A DNA stretch of 64,000 bases, from contig OZ023262.1 of assembly GCA_964006375.1 (NCBI GenBank), positions 49,517,460 through 49,581,459 of the forward strand, given 5' to 3'. The first letter of the stretch is position 1. Each line of letters opens with the position of its first letter. The stretch is from Tillus elongatus. Taxonomy: Eukaryota; Arthropoda; Insecta; Coleoptera; Cleridae. The translations under genes were made by a program, and so were the position numbers. The notes under the pieces are model-generated. The model searched no databases. It saw nothing but the letters and a program-made list of their open reading frames with translations, and had not been told where the DNA came from. Positions 1 to 30,200 of this stretch are shown here, in pieces.

Positions 1-1911
1 ATACAATCCCAGTCAAGAAAACCGTCAAGCATTTAACGACGCAATAAACCGCTATGTCCGCATTACTTCTGAGGCAAAAAACTCGTTTAATAACCACATC
101 AAAAACAAAGTCCTCTCAAGCTCCAACGGCATCAAACCCTTCTGGACTCTTGCTAAATCTATTGGGAATAATTTCTGCAAGAGCACGTTCCCACCTCTTT
201 TCTCAAGGGATGAAATTGTTTGTACCGCCCTAGGCAAGGCTGAACTCTTTGCCTCGTTGTCCGCCGGCAATTCTACTCTCAACCCACCTCCAAATGTTCA
301 ACCACCAACAGTTCCCAATGTCACGCATAAAATGACAGATATCATTTTCAAAACTAAAAAGGTACGAAAGATGCTCTCTTCTCTTAATACCAGGAAAGCA
401 TCTGGCCTTGACGAGATCCCAGCAATTGTTCTCAAAAAATGCGCACAAGAACTTGCTCCTGTCCTGACTCGTCTGCTTCAGACATCTTACAATAGAGGCA
501 TATTCCCTAGTAACTGGAAAACTGCTAGAGTACAACCCGTCCCCAAGAAAGGATCGAAAGCGCTTCCTAGCAACTACAGACCTATTTCTCTCCTTTCAGT
601 CATCTCTAAAGTGATGGAAAAGTATATAAACACCGAATTACTAAAATTTCTTGAAAAACACAGTCTAATCCACGACAGGCAGTATGGATTCCGTCAGCGC
701 AGATCAACTGCCGACCTCCTTTCCTTTGTCACCCATTCTTGGAACAAGTATATGGAACTACACGGCGAATCCCAGATTGTTGCTCTAGACATATCCAAAG
801 CATTCGACCAGGTCTGGCACGCAGCGCTGCTTAATAAACTACCGGCCTATGGCCTACCACCAAAACTCTGTACGTGGACAGCAAATTTCCTCTCCAACCG
901 GAGCATTTCTGTTGTCGTGGATGGCCATTCCTCTAAACTGTATCCAATTAATGCAGGAGTTCCTCAAGGTTCAGCTTTGGCCCCTACCTTGTTTCTTCTC
1001 CACATGAATGACCTCCTCTCTAGCACTTCCAATCCAGTTCACAGTTACGCGGATGACAGCACCCTTCACTCAAATATACAATATTCTAAGCCTGTCTCTT
1101 TAGCCCAATTAAATGAGGATCGCAGACACATGGAGGGTTCTATCTCCGTGGATATTCAAAAAATATTAGACTGGGGAAGTAGAAATCTTTTACAATCCAA
1201 CCCTACTAAATCACAGTCTTGCTTTCTTTCTCATAAGAGATACACCAGCCCTAGACCCATCACAATAAACAACCAAGTTATTCAAAGTAATGTGTCCTTT
1301 TCATTTGTGGGCATCTCTGTGGATCGAAATCTCAATTGGCACCAACATGTCACATCAATTGAAGAAGCGGCTGCTAAGAAATTAGGTTTCCTCTTCCGGG
1401 CTCGCAAATACTTTTCACCAGCTAATCTCTATACTTTATATACTTCACAAATAAGACTCTACACTGGCTATCCTGGACTCCATTCAGAAGAGAGCTATAT
1501 GTCTCATCGGTGACCCTACCCTCACCCAAAGGCTGCCATCTCTTGCCCACCGACGTGCCGTTGGTGACCTCTCTCTATTTTATAGATATCTGCATGGGCA
1601 CTGCTCAGAGGAGCTTTCTTCCATAGTTCCTCCACCTGCTGCCTCCAACAGATCTACCAGGGGAACAGAGCGAATGCACCCTTTTACTGTCCAGGTCACC
1701 AGACATAGAACATCTTGTTACGCTCTTTTGTCCCGAGGACTTCCAAGTTGTGGAATTCCTTGCCGGCACATGTTTTTCCTGCTCCCCCAAACCTCCAAAC
1801 CTTCAAGTTTAGAATTAACAAGTTGCCTCTTTCCTCCTTGTCGACACCCACGGTACGATAGTATTTAGGCTGTAAGCCCTCGTGGTGTGTTGTTGAAATT
1901 AAAAAAAAAAC
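1..1911 (+). mobile_element. APE-type LINE copy A, 5' end outside the window
   Basis: Fragment of a non-LTR retrotransposon (Jockey/CR1-like group). The same family recurs at 25378-28332 (+), 30261-33336 (-) and 56293-56582 (-). It contains the connector before the reverse transcriptase, the RT domain, the thumb/C-terminal region and a short 3' UTR ending in an A-rich tail near 1900-1911. Against the 25.4-kb copy, about 50 bp are missing near 1457, which ruins the C-terminal frame. It abuts a second, unrelated LINE fragment at 1912. Confidence 0.9.
2..1513 (+). pseudogene. LINE reverse transcriptase (broken C-terminus)
   Basis: One frame is open from base 2 to a stop at 1511-1513 with no ATG near its left end, so the true start lies outside the window. 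Recognisable RT landmarks in order: the LNYRPISLL-type motif (here SNYRPISLLS, about 570-600), RQYGFRQRRST (about 677-710), ALDISKAFDQVW (about 784-818), NAGVPQGSALAPTLF (about 949-990) and the catalytic YADDSTLHS (about 1045-1070). The RT is the enzyme of target-primed reverse transcription. The catalytic YADD is intact, but the deletion near 1457 shifts the frame and replaces the normal C-terminus, so the copy looks dead. Confidence 0.88.
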
Positions 1912-2656
1912 GGGATTTGATGGAATAATGCCCATCATGTTCCAACAGGGGATAGATATACTGGCGCCGGCGGTTACCCTCATTATGAGGGCCAGCCTGG
2001 CTCAGGGGCACATTCCGAGGGCATGGAGACTGGACAGGGTAGTATTCATTCCAAAACCTGGGCGTCCAACAGACCAGGCAAAGTCCCTGACGCCCATAAG
2101 TCTCATGTCCTTCTTGATAAAAACAATGGAAAAACTGCTCGACCGGCACATTAGGGGTGGTGTACTGGAAGCATATCCCCTACACTGCGGACAATATGCA
2201 TACAGAGCAGGAGTCTCAACAGAAACAGCACTGCACCAACTGGAGAATACGCTGGAGAACAGGGAGGTGGCGCTGGGGGCTTCCTAGACATAGAGGTGGC
2301 CTTCAGCAACACATCATTCGAATCGGTTGTGGCAGATGTCAGGGAGTGTGGAATAGGGGAGACCAGCTGCAGGTGGATCGGTTCCACGCTCAGGGACAGG
2401 GCGATGTTCACCTCACTCGCGGGAGGGACTCTGCTGGCGGCCGTCGCGGCAGGGTGTGCCTAGTCGTGGACGGCCTGCTAGGGAGGCTTTCGGGAGGGGG
2501 GTATGAGGTACAGGGCTATGCGGACGACATTGTCCATCATAGTCCGAGGATAGGTCACACAGGCAGTGTGGGAGCGCATGCAGACGGCACTGACAGTGGT
2601 GGAAAGGTGGACGGTTGGTCAAGGGCTCGGGGGGAGCCCCGAGAAAGCAACCGTTA
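1912..2656 (+). mobile_element. LINE fragment, I/LOA-like (RT piece)
   Basis: A second, GC-richer LINE family. Translation across several frames gives an RT: GHIPRAWRLDRVVFIPKPG (about 2008-2062), LTPISLMSFLIKTMEKL (about 2088-2140), CGQYAYRAGVSTETALHQL (about 2185-2240), FLDIEVAF, CLVVDGLL (2458-2480) and GYADDIV (2515-2537). At least three frameshifts separate these blocks. The same family, with a C-terminal RNase H, is at 19690-21000 on the other strand, which is why an RNase H-bearing clade (I or LOA) is suggested. Both ends look truncated. Confidence 0.75.
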
Positions 2657-4075
<1,419 letters not shown>

Positions 4076-4104
4076 TAAGTTTATAGAAAAGTGAGTTATT
4101 CAAA

Positions 4105-4165
4105 TTTGAAGCATTTAATAAAAATTGACTACCATAACGCACTTGCTGCGTCCTGATCTTTTAGC
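4105..4165 (-). repeat. Hairpin-end repeat terminus
   Basis: Contains the 15-mer ACGCACTTGCTGCGT, a perfect 5-bp stem (ACGCA/TGCGT) around a CTTGC loop, preceded by an A/T-rich GACTACCATA block as in the other copies of this family. Confidence 0.6.
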
Positions 4166-4187
4166 GAACTAAAAAAAAAGCTAATGA

Positions 4188-4417
<230 letters not shown>

Positions 4418-4496
4418 TGTCACATTTGTCTATGAGAATTACGTTATGGACTTTGTTATTCTGTGGTCAGATGTCGGTTATAAATTGTGTTGGTGA

Positions 4497-4996
4497 TAGT
4501 GATGTGCAAAACCGTTATTTTATATTAACAGTTAAAGCCGTTAACGTTATTTCATAATAACCGTTGCAAATAACAGCTTCACTTATTTTGCTGTTATTTT
4601 GAACTGGATAGTCGATCAATAGTATCCTACATTCCCAAAGCTGTGAGCGAGAGTGAGCACACTAGTATAAATAACGTGTTTCCTGTTAAGTAATATGTTA
4701 TGAAGTAAAGTCTGCTCTATACTGCATAGCATACCCATACATTATTATATCATTCCCAGTCGCATGTCCATTCATCCCGTTAAATAGTTAAATTTAACAG
4801 TTTCCCATGAAAACCGATGTTTATTCATCGAACCTAGTTGCAGTGGAACTGAAACAGATACGACTCCGAATTCTAGTTGAGTGTAAAAAGCGTTATTTTG
4901 TAAGCTGTTATTTGTATAAATCCACAACTGGTGGTTACCGTTGCAGCTCGACAACCGTTTAAAAATAACCGACAGTTAAATAACGGCCCATCACTA
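4497..4996. mobile_element. hAT-like MITE inside the 5' LTR
   Basis: Exactly 500 bp with terminal inverted repeats TAGTGATGTGC / GCCCATCACTA. It is flanked by an 8-bp target duplication, GTTGGTGA (4489-4496) and GTTGGTAA (4997-5004), one mismatch. The 3' LTR shows the unoccupied site GTTGGTAA near 7965. An 8-bp duplication and TAGTGATG-type ends are hallmarks of hAT elements. It has no coding capacity. Confidence 0.88.
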
Positions 4997-5088
4997 GTTG
5001 GTAAGAGCGAACATTCTGGAATTATATTTCTAGAATGGACCAGAAGCGACAGGTATAGAAAAGTGTAGAAGATCTAGAATCTCTATGA

Positions 5089-5128
5089 TATAAATAGACG
5101 AACGGTGCATAGAGTGAGTTAGTTCAGT
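5089..5128 (+). promoter_or_regulatory. LTR core promoter (TATA + Inr)
   Basis: TATAAATAG at 5089-5097 with TCAGT about 30 bp downstream. The same pair is conserved in the 3' LTR (TATAAATAG at 8061, TCAGT at 8096), which supports function in the ancestral element. Confidence 0.6.
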
Positions 5129-5363
5129 CGGAGTGGTGTAAAAGTGATCATAGAGTATAAAGCGAGTTAACAGTAAGTGTTGGTGTATAGGAGCGTTCAT
5201 AGAAAGCGATAGTGGAATATAGTTCTATGGACATTTAATAATAGAGAAGAGAAATATTTTAGTTGACACTGTTGTTGGAAAATAGTTGGTAATAATAAAT
5301 TAGTAGTTTGTGAAGCTGTGTTTTGTTAATCAACAAATCCAGAAACCCGTAGAACGCAACAAC

Positions 5364-5381
5364 TAGTGTCAGAAGTGGGAT
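5364..5381 (+). promoter_or_regulatory. Primer binding site, tRNA-Leu-like
   Basis: TAGTGTCAGAAGTGGGAT starts two bases after the LTR. The related element at 53599 has the uncorrupted TGGTGTCAGAAGTGGGAT, which is complementary to a tRNA 3' end CCA plus an acceptor/T-arm sequence that I recognise as tRNA-Leu type. The A at position 2 is a mutation in this copy. Confidence 0.7.
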
Positions 5382-5484
5382 TTTCAGGCTGCTAGGGGAA
5401 ATATTTTCCAGAATATTCGTTGAACAACGTGAAAATTTCTATAATCTCTGGAAGATCAGTGTCAGTGGTAAGTCATAACTGGGT

Positions 5485-6605
5485 GTGTTCTTGAAACAGA
5501 ATAAACTGTTACCAGCTTTAAGTACATCTATGCCTAAGACACGTAGCGCAACAGCCAAAATGGACGTCCAGCTATTGGAATTGATTAGAGAAATGAAAGA
5601 AGAGGCCAGAAATAAAGATGAAGAAGCCAAAGAAGAAATAAGAAAAAGAGATGAAGAGGACGGAAAAGGAGACTAAGAAGTAAGAAAAGGAGATAAAGAA
5701 GCTAAAAAAAGATACCAAGAAGCGAAAGAAGAGCTGAGAAAAAGAGACGAAGAAGTCAAAGAGCAAATAAGAAAAACAGAGGAAGAGGCCAGAAAAAGAG
5801 ACGAAGAATCCAAAGAAGAAATTAGAAAAGGAGATGAAGAAGCCAGAAGAAGAGATGACGAAACAAAGAAAATTCTGCAAGAACAAGCCAGCAGAATTGA
5901 GAATATTACTTCGTGTGTGGACGAACGTATGAAGCAGGTAAAAGACGACATCTTCCAACAAGTAGAATGTCGAGGAAGGGGTATCAGCGACAATGTGCAT
6001 GACAAGCTGACGAGTATACAAGAAGAAGTTCAGCAGAAAATGCAAACACTAGAAAAGAGGTGTGATACCCTAGTCAAGGGAAATATCAGACACGAAGATA
6101 GCCACGTAAGAATTAAGGTTCCCACATTTGATGGCTCAATCCCATGGGGTATTTATCAACGTCAGTTCAAAGCCGCTGCTAGAGCAAATGGTTGGGGCGA
6201 GAGAAAGAAAGCGACTTCACTAATTATGGCTTTCAGAGGAGATTCCCTAGATGTGCTTCAATATATTCCCAGGGAAGAACCGCTGAGTTTTGACAGCATT
6301 AGACATCAATTAGAAATGAGGTTTGGCGATCAGCATTTACAACAGTTGTACCGATTGCAGTTGGAACATCGTTGTCAGAAACCGGGCCAAAGTCTCCAAC
6401 ATCTCCACGCCGACGTTGTCAAACTGACGCGATTAGCCTACCCTATAGCTCCGATGGAGTTTTTAACCAGCTGTCGGTGCAAATCTTCATTGACGCCATC
6501 AGAGATACCAACACGCAGCAGGCGCTGAGGATGGCAAGACACAAAAACTTTAACGATGCTTTGGCACATGCCTTGGAGTTTGAAATGGTAAAGCAATCGT
6601 CGTAA
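5485..6605 (+). pseudogene. Gypsy gag
   Basis: Starts at ATG 5530 (or in-frame ATG 5485). The N-terminus is a highly charged coiled coil built of heptads of the RKRDEEA type, encoded by a 21-bp imperfect repeat (about 5590-5880). A capsid-like part follows (VKVPTFDGS near 6113, [18 protein letters not shown] near 6318-6370), as in Gypsy gag proteins. An in-frame stop at 5674 interrupts the coiled coil, and a frameshift near 6480 moves the 3' part into another frame that ends at 6605. A second copy is at 53715-54833. Confidence 0.8.
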
Positions 6606-6668
6606 AGTTATGTGAAAGTTTGCAGTCTCTAAGTCCAACAAGAAAATAAAACAGAATCATCCAAGATC

Positions 6669-7160
6669 ATGCAGCTACTAGAGAAAATAGCAGAACAAAT
6701 AAGGCCGACGTCTCATGAACACCCAATAAGAGCTCACCGTGCAAATGCCTTACGCTGCTGGAACTGCGGCAAGTTGGGACATATAAGGGGCGAATGTTGG
6801 GCTCTAAGATCACGCCCAAGGGAAAAAGTGAAGCTAAGGCCGGTAACCATGTCTCAGGTTAGCGATTCAGGCAGCGCTCTCGTCGTAGACGGATACGTAA
6901 GCGGTAATAAGGCTCAAATGTTCGTCGACACAGGCGCACCTAGGACGATTATTCGCCGCGACATTGTTCCAAGATGGCGAGTAAGAGAGTCAGACAGAGT
7001 GTACAGAGTAAATGCAGCCGGTGGTGATCGAATCCAGGTATTTGGCGAAACTGACGTCGAGCTGCAAATTTGGACATGGAAGGCAAAGCAGAGAGCCATA
7101 GTCGCCGCCATATTAGACCCGATTATAATTGGCTTGGACATACTTCAGTCAGTGCGCTAA
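6669..7160 (+). pseudogene. Gypsy zinc knuckle and aspartic protease
   Basis: The zinc knuckle CWNCGKLGHIRGEC (C-X2-C-X4-H-X4-C, about 6757-6798) binds packaged RNA. It is followed by an aspartic protease with the active-site block FVDTGAPRTIIR (about 6921-6956) and the C-terminal ILDPIIIGLDILQ block. The start is set by ATG 6669 after a stop at 6603-6605; in an intact element this would be joined to gag. Confidence 0.85.
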
Positions 7161-7911
7161 ACTTGATCTTGGCACTAACATCCTGACTATCGGCGGTGAA
7201 GAAATAATAATGTTGCCTGGCGGTAACCTGGTAGTGCGGAAAATCACCATAGAGGCAAATAGCAACGTGTGCCGTGAAAGTGCCATTCTAGTGAAGAGAG
7301 CTGTGAGAGGAAGAGACGACCTAGTTACTCAGCCAGAAGCAAGTGGAGAAGAAAGTATGAGAAAAGTACAAGACGAAGGGTGCAAATACCACCTAAATGT
7401 GAAGCCAACCCAGAAAAAGGTCAGTAAACACATTTGTTGGAACAGAGCCGATGTCGACAGGGTGAATAGGGCCCGTCGAGATACTTGTGCAAGTAGAAAC
7501 ATCAGAACAACGGCAACTACACGGAAGAACCAGTGGTACTGGTTAAGGACTTCGCTTGAAGAAAGCTTCGACATATTGACGAAAAGGAAAACCATCCACT
7601 CTGCGGTCGGAATGCATATACGAATAGAAAGCGACCGCATGAAGACCCGTTATGACGGACCACCTAATTCAGCTGGTTTGAAAGAAGAAGATCGGGTGTT
7701 GTTCTACAATCCAGTACGACGCAAGCGACGGTCACCTAAACTACAGAACTTATGGGAAGGTCCTTATAAGGTGGCCAAAGGGACCAATGACGTTGTCTAT
7801 CGAATTCAGAGGAGCCCGAAGAGCAAGATGAAGGTGGTCCATATGCACAGACTTACGCCATTCCAAGAAATGTCAGAATATAAGAGGGGGCAGTGTCACA
7901 TTTGTCTATGA
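7161..7911 (+). pseudogene. Gypsy pol remnant: linker and integrase C-terminus
   Basis: An open frame (7129-7911) overlaps the protease end in another frame. It passes straight from protease-proximal sequence to the integrase tail: RIESDRMKTRYDG, then LKEEDRVLFYNP and LQNLWEGPYKV, which is the GPY/F module. No YXDD reverse transcriptase, RNase H or DDE integrase core lies between, so about 2.5-3 kb expected for pol is deleted. The frame runs slightly into the 3' LTR. Confidence 0.82.
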
Positions 7912-8341
7912 GAATTACTTTATGGACTTTGTTATTCTGTGGTCAGATGTCGGTTATAAATTGTGTTGGTAAGAGCGAACACTCTGGAATTATATTTCTA
8001 GAATGAACCAGAAGCGACAGGTATAGAAAAGTGTAGAAGATCTAGAATCTCTATGGAGAGTATAAATAGACGAACGGTACATAGAGTGAGTTAGTTCAGT
8101 ATTAAGTCGGTGTGGTGTAAAAGTAATCATAGAGTATAAAGCGAGTTAACAATAAGTGTTGGTGTATAGGAAGCGATCATAGAAGGCGATAGTGGAATAT
8201 AGTTCTATGGACATTTAATAATAGAGAAGAGAAATATTTTAGTTGACACTGGTGTTGGAAAACAGTTGGTAATAATAAATTAGTAGTTTGGAAAGCTGTG
8301 TTTTGTTAATCAACAAATCCAGAAACCCGTAGAACGTAACA
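7894..8341 (+). repeat. 3' LTR of Gypsy element
   Basis: Direct repeat of the 5' LTR without the hAT-like insertion. Preceded by a polypurine tract; contains TATAAATAG at 8061. Ends GTAACA at 8341. Confidence 0.93.
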
Positions 8342-8566
8342 ATAGAAACAAGATTCAAGGAACATATAACAGCATTAGATAAAATACATATACCTAGCTA
8401 TAAATCAAACGTAGCTACACACATTCACAAGACAAAACACCAAAAACCAGATATCACACAATTACAACTAATGAAACATATTAAAGACCACAAAAAATGG
8501 AAATCTGGGAACAATACTACATTCAAACGAAACAATCCGAAGGCACAACCAATCAGAGAACAGTAA
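8342..8566 (+). pseudogene. Penelope-like element, GIY-YIG C-terminal piece
   Basis: An open frame begins at the LTR boundary: IETRFKEHITALDK, then SNVATHIHKTKHQKPD, stopping at 8564-8566. The RFKEH and the following THIHKTKH match the distal part of the GIY-YIG endonuclease that ends Penelope-like proteins. The upstream RT is absent. Only about 74 codons remain, so the family call rests on these two motifs. Confidence 0.6.
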
Positions 8567-8640
8567 ACCGATCAATAGAGTCTTAACGCGCAGGCGCCGC
8601 GTACAATCTCAGACGTAGGCCACACGGAAGCGATCACAGT

Positions 8641-8693
8641 CTGTAGCGTGCTGATGATGAACTGGGACGGTTCGAAACTGCAGTCCACGTAAC
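8641..8693 (+). ncRNA. Hammerhead-ribozyme-like motif
   Basis: CTGATGA (8651-8657), a stem-II hairpin GAAC/GTTC (8659-8662 with 8670-8673), then GAAAC (8674-8678) and GTC (8683-8685) with a 2-bp stem III around TGCA. Stem I is closed by CGTG (8647-8650) pairing with CACG (8686-8689), and further out TCTGT pairs with ACAGA. All conserved hammerhead core bases are present; predicted cleavage is after C8685. One extra T (8658) lies between the core and stem II. Penelope-like elements are known to carry hammerheads with very short stem III, so the context fits. Confidence 0.6.
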
Positions 8694-8769
8694 CAAATAA
8701 CAGATCACTGAAAGTACAGCAAACAAATAAAGTGTATATTAAAAAGTGATTACAGTGTAGTCCAACATT

Positions 8770-8899
<130 letters not shown>

Positions 8900-9185
8900 A
8901 GTAAAATTATACAATGCACCTCACAAATAAGCTCCGCTTGTGCTTGTGGTGATACAATTTTGTTAAACATCCTCTTTCCAAATTTCTTCTGTCCAAATGA
9001 TTCTAATGAATGTCACTTTATAATTTTTCTTCTTCTGCTATCTACACCCCCACCAACGCTTCCATAGTAGCCATGAAGATTAATATTCACTTCTATTTAA
9101 ACATTAACATTAATTTTAACAAAATCTCTTCAAAAACCACAAAAGTCGCCAGAACAAAAATTTTGACATTTCTACATTGCTGTCA

Positions 9186-11628
<2,443 letters not shown>

Positions 11629-13003
11629 CCCATGATATAATGACTTAGAAGAGATATGATATTGCGCATATGCTCCGCCCCCTCCTATGACGTGACGCGG
11701 TGAGTAACGTTATATAAGTCCAACTACACACTTAAAACAAAGTCATTCGCAATCAAAAAGTTTCTATACGTCAGTTTAATGCGGTTGAAGTTACGCCTAT
11801 ATTGCCCTTTTCAGATAATATAGATCGCAGCACTAAATTTAATCTTTTGCATTTTTATTACTTCCAACTGTATGCACTTAAATATTAGTAAAATACGTAA
11901 TTTGTTAAAAGGTTGTGATGAAACGTCAAACCCCACTGCACGACAGCATGTTATTGTTGCATTGGACTCACCACTTGACACCATGCGCGTGACAGGTCTA
12001 AAAATAGGTAGTCGGAATATCATATCTCTCGTTATTTGTATCATGGGTATAGCCCATGATACAAATAACGAGAGATATGATATTCCGACTGCCTATTTTT
12101 AGACCTGTCACGCGCATGGTGTCAAGTGGTGAGTCCAATGCAACAATAATATGCTGTCGTACAGTGAGGTTTGACGTTTCATCACAACCTCTTAACAAAT
12201 TACGTATTTTACTAATATTTAAGTGCATACAGTTGGAAGTAATAAAAATAAAAAAGGTTAAAATTAGTGCTGTGATCTATATTATTTGAAAAAGACAATA
12301 TAGGCGTAATTTCAACAGCATTAAACTGACGTATAGAAACTTTTTGATTGCGAATAAATTTGTTTTAAGTGTGTAGTTGGACATCTATGACGTTACTCAC
12401 CGCGTGACGTCAGAGGAGGGGGCGGGGTATATGCGCAATATCATATCTCTTCTGTCATTATATCATGGGTATAGCCCACTGAACGACAGCATATTATTGT
12501 TGCATTGGACTCACCACTTGACACCATGCGCGTGACAGGTCTAAAAATAGGTAGTCGGAATATCATATCTCTCGTTATTTGTATCATGGGTATAGCCCAT
12601 GATACAAATAACGAGAGATATGATATTCCGACTACCTATTTTTAGACCTGTCACGCGCATGGTGTCAAGTGGTGAGTCCAATGCAACAATAATATGCTGT
12701 CGTTCAGTGGGCTATACCTATGATACAAATAACGAGAGATATGATATTCCGACTACCTATTTTTAGACCTGTCACGAGCATGGTGTCAAGTGGTGAGTCC
12801 AATGCAACAATAATATGCTGTCGTTCAGTGGGGTTTGACGTTTCATCACAACCTCTTAACAAATTACGTATTTTACTAATATTTAAGTGCATGCAGTTGG
12901 AAGTAATAAAAATGCAAAAGATTAAATTTAGTGCTGCGATCTATATTATCTGAAAAGGGCAATATAGGCGTAACTTCAACCGCATTAAGCATTATATCAT
13001 GGG
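11629..13003. mobile_element. Head-to-head array of five palindromic MITE copies
   Basis: Five copies of one element in alternating orientation: 11629-12047, 12053-12469, 12475-12590, 12596-12711 and 12717-13003. Full ends are CCCATGATA with a longer shared inverted end reaching GAGAGATATGATATT. Every junction is the pentamer TATAG or its complement CTATA (11624-11628, 12048-12052, 12470-12474, 12591-12595, 12712-12716), and the outer right flank is CTACA (13004-13008). Copies 1 and 2 make an 840-bp palindrome and copies 3 and 4 a 237-bp palindrome. The host repeat resumes on the far side, so it is an insertion. No transposase is encoded. Confidence 0.88.
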
Positions 13004-13008
13004 CTACA

Positions 13009-13105
13009 CCGGCAATCAGATTAATGCCTGCTTGCATTTGCAATTAAAAACATTTTTATGGAAATTGACTTTCGTAACACACTTGCTGCACCCAGACTAT
13101 TGAAA
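13009..13105 (-). repeat. Composite repeat, right end with hairpin terminus
   Basis: Continuation of the repeat interrupted at 11628, ending in a CACACTTGCTGC hairpin-type terminus near 13080. Confidence 0.7.
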
Positions 13106-13145
13106 AATGGGCGATCCTATAGGAGTGTGGTCCCGTCAAAGCACC

Positions 13146-13146
<1 letters not shown>

Positions 13147-13233
<87 letters not shown>

Positions 13234-13350
13234 TGAATCTGACCGTGGATATGGGTTCAAGGGGGCCTAGTTTGCGGTGGATGGAAGAAATGTATTCAAA
13301 ATTCAAAAGTCGAGATCTCCCAAAATGGAAATTTTTTCATTAAAATTCAC
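13147..13350. repeat. (AT)n tract plus conserved flank
   Basis: (AT)n 13147-13230 followed by the conserved flank with GGATATGGGTTCAAGGGGGC and AGTCGAGATCTCC, the opposite-side flank of the composite repeat. It lies just upstream of the glucosidase II beta start. Confidence 0.85.
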
Positions 13351-13477
13351 TTAGAGTAGTCAGAAATACACATAGAGAAACCTGTTTCTATTACAGTGGC
13401 TTTATCTAAGCTTTATCTTATGGGACACGAATCTTGAAGATGTCAACTATAATGACAGTTGTAATTCGGCTGCCGGC

Positions 13478-29469
<15,992 letters not shown>

Positions 29470-30200
29470 CACTAGCTGGTATATTCTTGTATAAAATTGA
29501 GGTTAGGTTTTAACTTTGTGGTATTACGGAATTATATCTTTACATGTTCCTTGTACACATTTTTAGTTTTCACATATTTACGGCCCAATTCTGTATTAGT
29601 ATTTATTTGATTAATGTTTTTGTTTTCTTCTTTTAGATATTAGTTAGTTGTAAATATTGCTGTGAGAGAAAGGTTGTTATAATTTTATACTTCTTGGTGG
29701 TGTAAGATACATATAGTACTATTGTAACGTATCCTCTTAATTCTTTTGAGACCAAAACCATATTCAATTCATACTGTAAAGGTTTATTATTACAAATATA
29801 CATTTAGATACAAACATTGTGGTTTTCTTATTTTAGTCTGTGTTGGTCAATTAAGAAGAAATTTGGGAAAGCAAAAGAAGTATGTATGCAAATAATGAAA
29901 AAATCAAAAATTACAAAAAAACAGTGGTATCAAGCTTAATAACAGGTAAGAAGACTACAGTTTAAACCAGAAATAAAAAGTAAAGTCATAAAGGACAACG
30001 ATGCATATGACTTTGTTAAAATTTTTATTGTACAGAATACTCTTAAAATCTTTGGAGTACCCTGTAGAGGGTGGGTTGCTAAGAATGGTCGTTGGCCATA
30101 TCTCAGGATCAGTTCACTGTACATGGTGTCTTATTTTCCTTGTAAATGTGGAGTATCTCAGTGCATTGATTGTTGTTGCCCTTACTTGGTGAAACTGGTC
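29470..30200 (+). other. 3' UTR and downstream flank of glucosidase II beta
   Basis: No further gene. The 3' UTR probably ends here; the only canonical AATAAA on + is at 29972-29977, in a region otherwise without repeats. Confidence 0.4.

Larger units (their letters stand above)
4418..5361 (+). repeat. 5' LTR of Gypsy element (interrupted)
   Basis: Matches the 3' LTR closely once the insertion at 4497-4996 and one 8-bp duplication are removed (about 436 bp against 448 bp). It holds TATAAATAG at 5089-5097 and a TCAGT initiator-like sequence at 5124, about 30 bp downstream, a plausible core promoter. Confidence 0.92.
4418..8341 (+). mobile_element. Gypsy LTR retrotransposon, internally deleted
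   Basis: Two LTRs (4418-5361 including a 500-bp insertion; 7894-8341) begin TGTCACATTTG and end AACA. Between them are a primer site, gag with a CCHC knuckle, a DTGA protease and only the C-terminal GPY/F end of integrase. Reverse transcriptase, RNase H and the catalytic integrase core are absent, so this copy is non-autonomous. A polypurine run (AAGAGGGGG, about 7881-7889) precedes the 3' LTR. No clear target duplication is visible, since the left flank is an (AT)n tract and the right flank is a Penelope-like ORF. Confidence 0.92.

Noticed and set aside
8342..8566. Target duplication proving that the Gypsy element inserted into the Penelope-like ORF
   Set aside because: The left flank of the element is an (AT)n tract, not Penelope sequence, so the two sides do not rejoin.
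11811..12953. Repeated 76-77-codon ORFs on both strands in the palindromic array
   Set aside because: They mirror each other because the DNA is palindromic; no family resemblance, and the frame is not preserved in the shortened copies.
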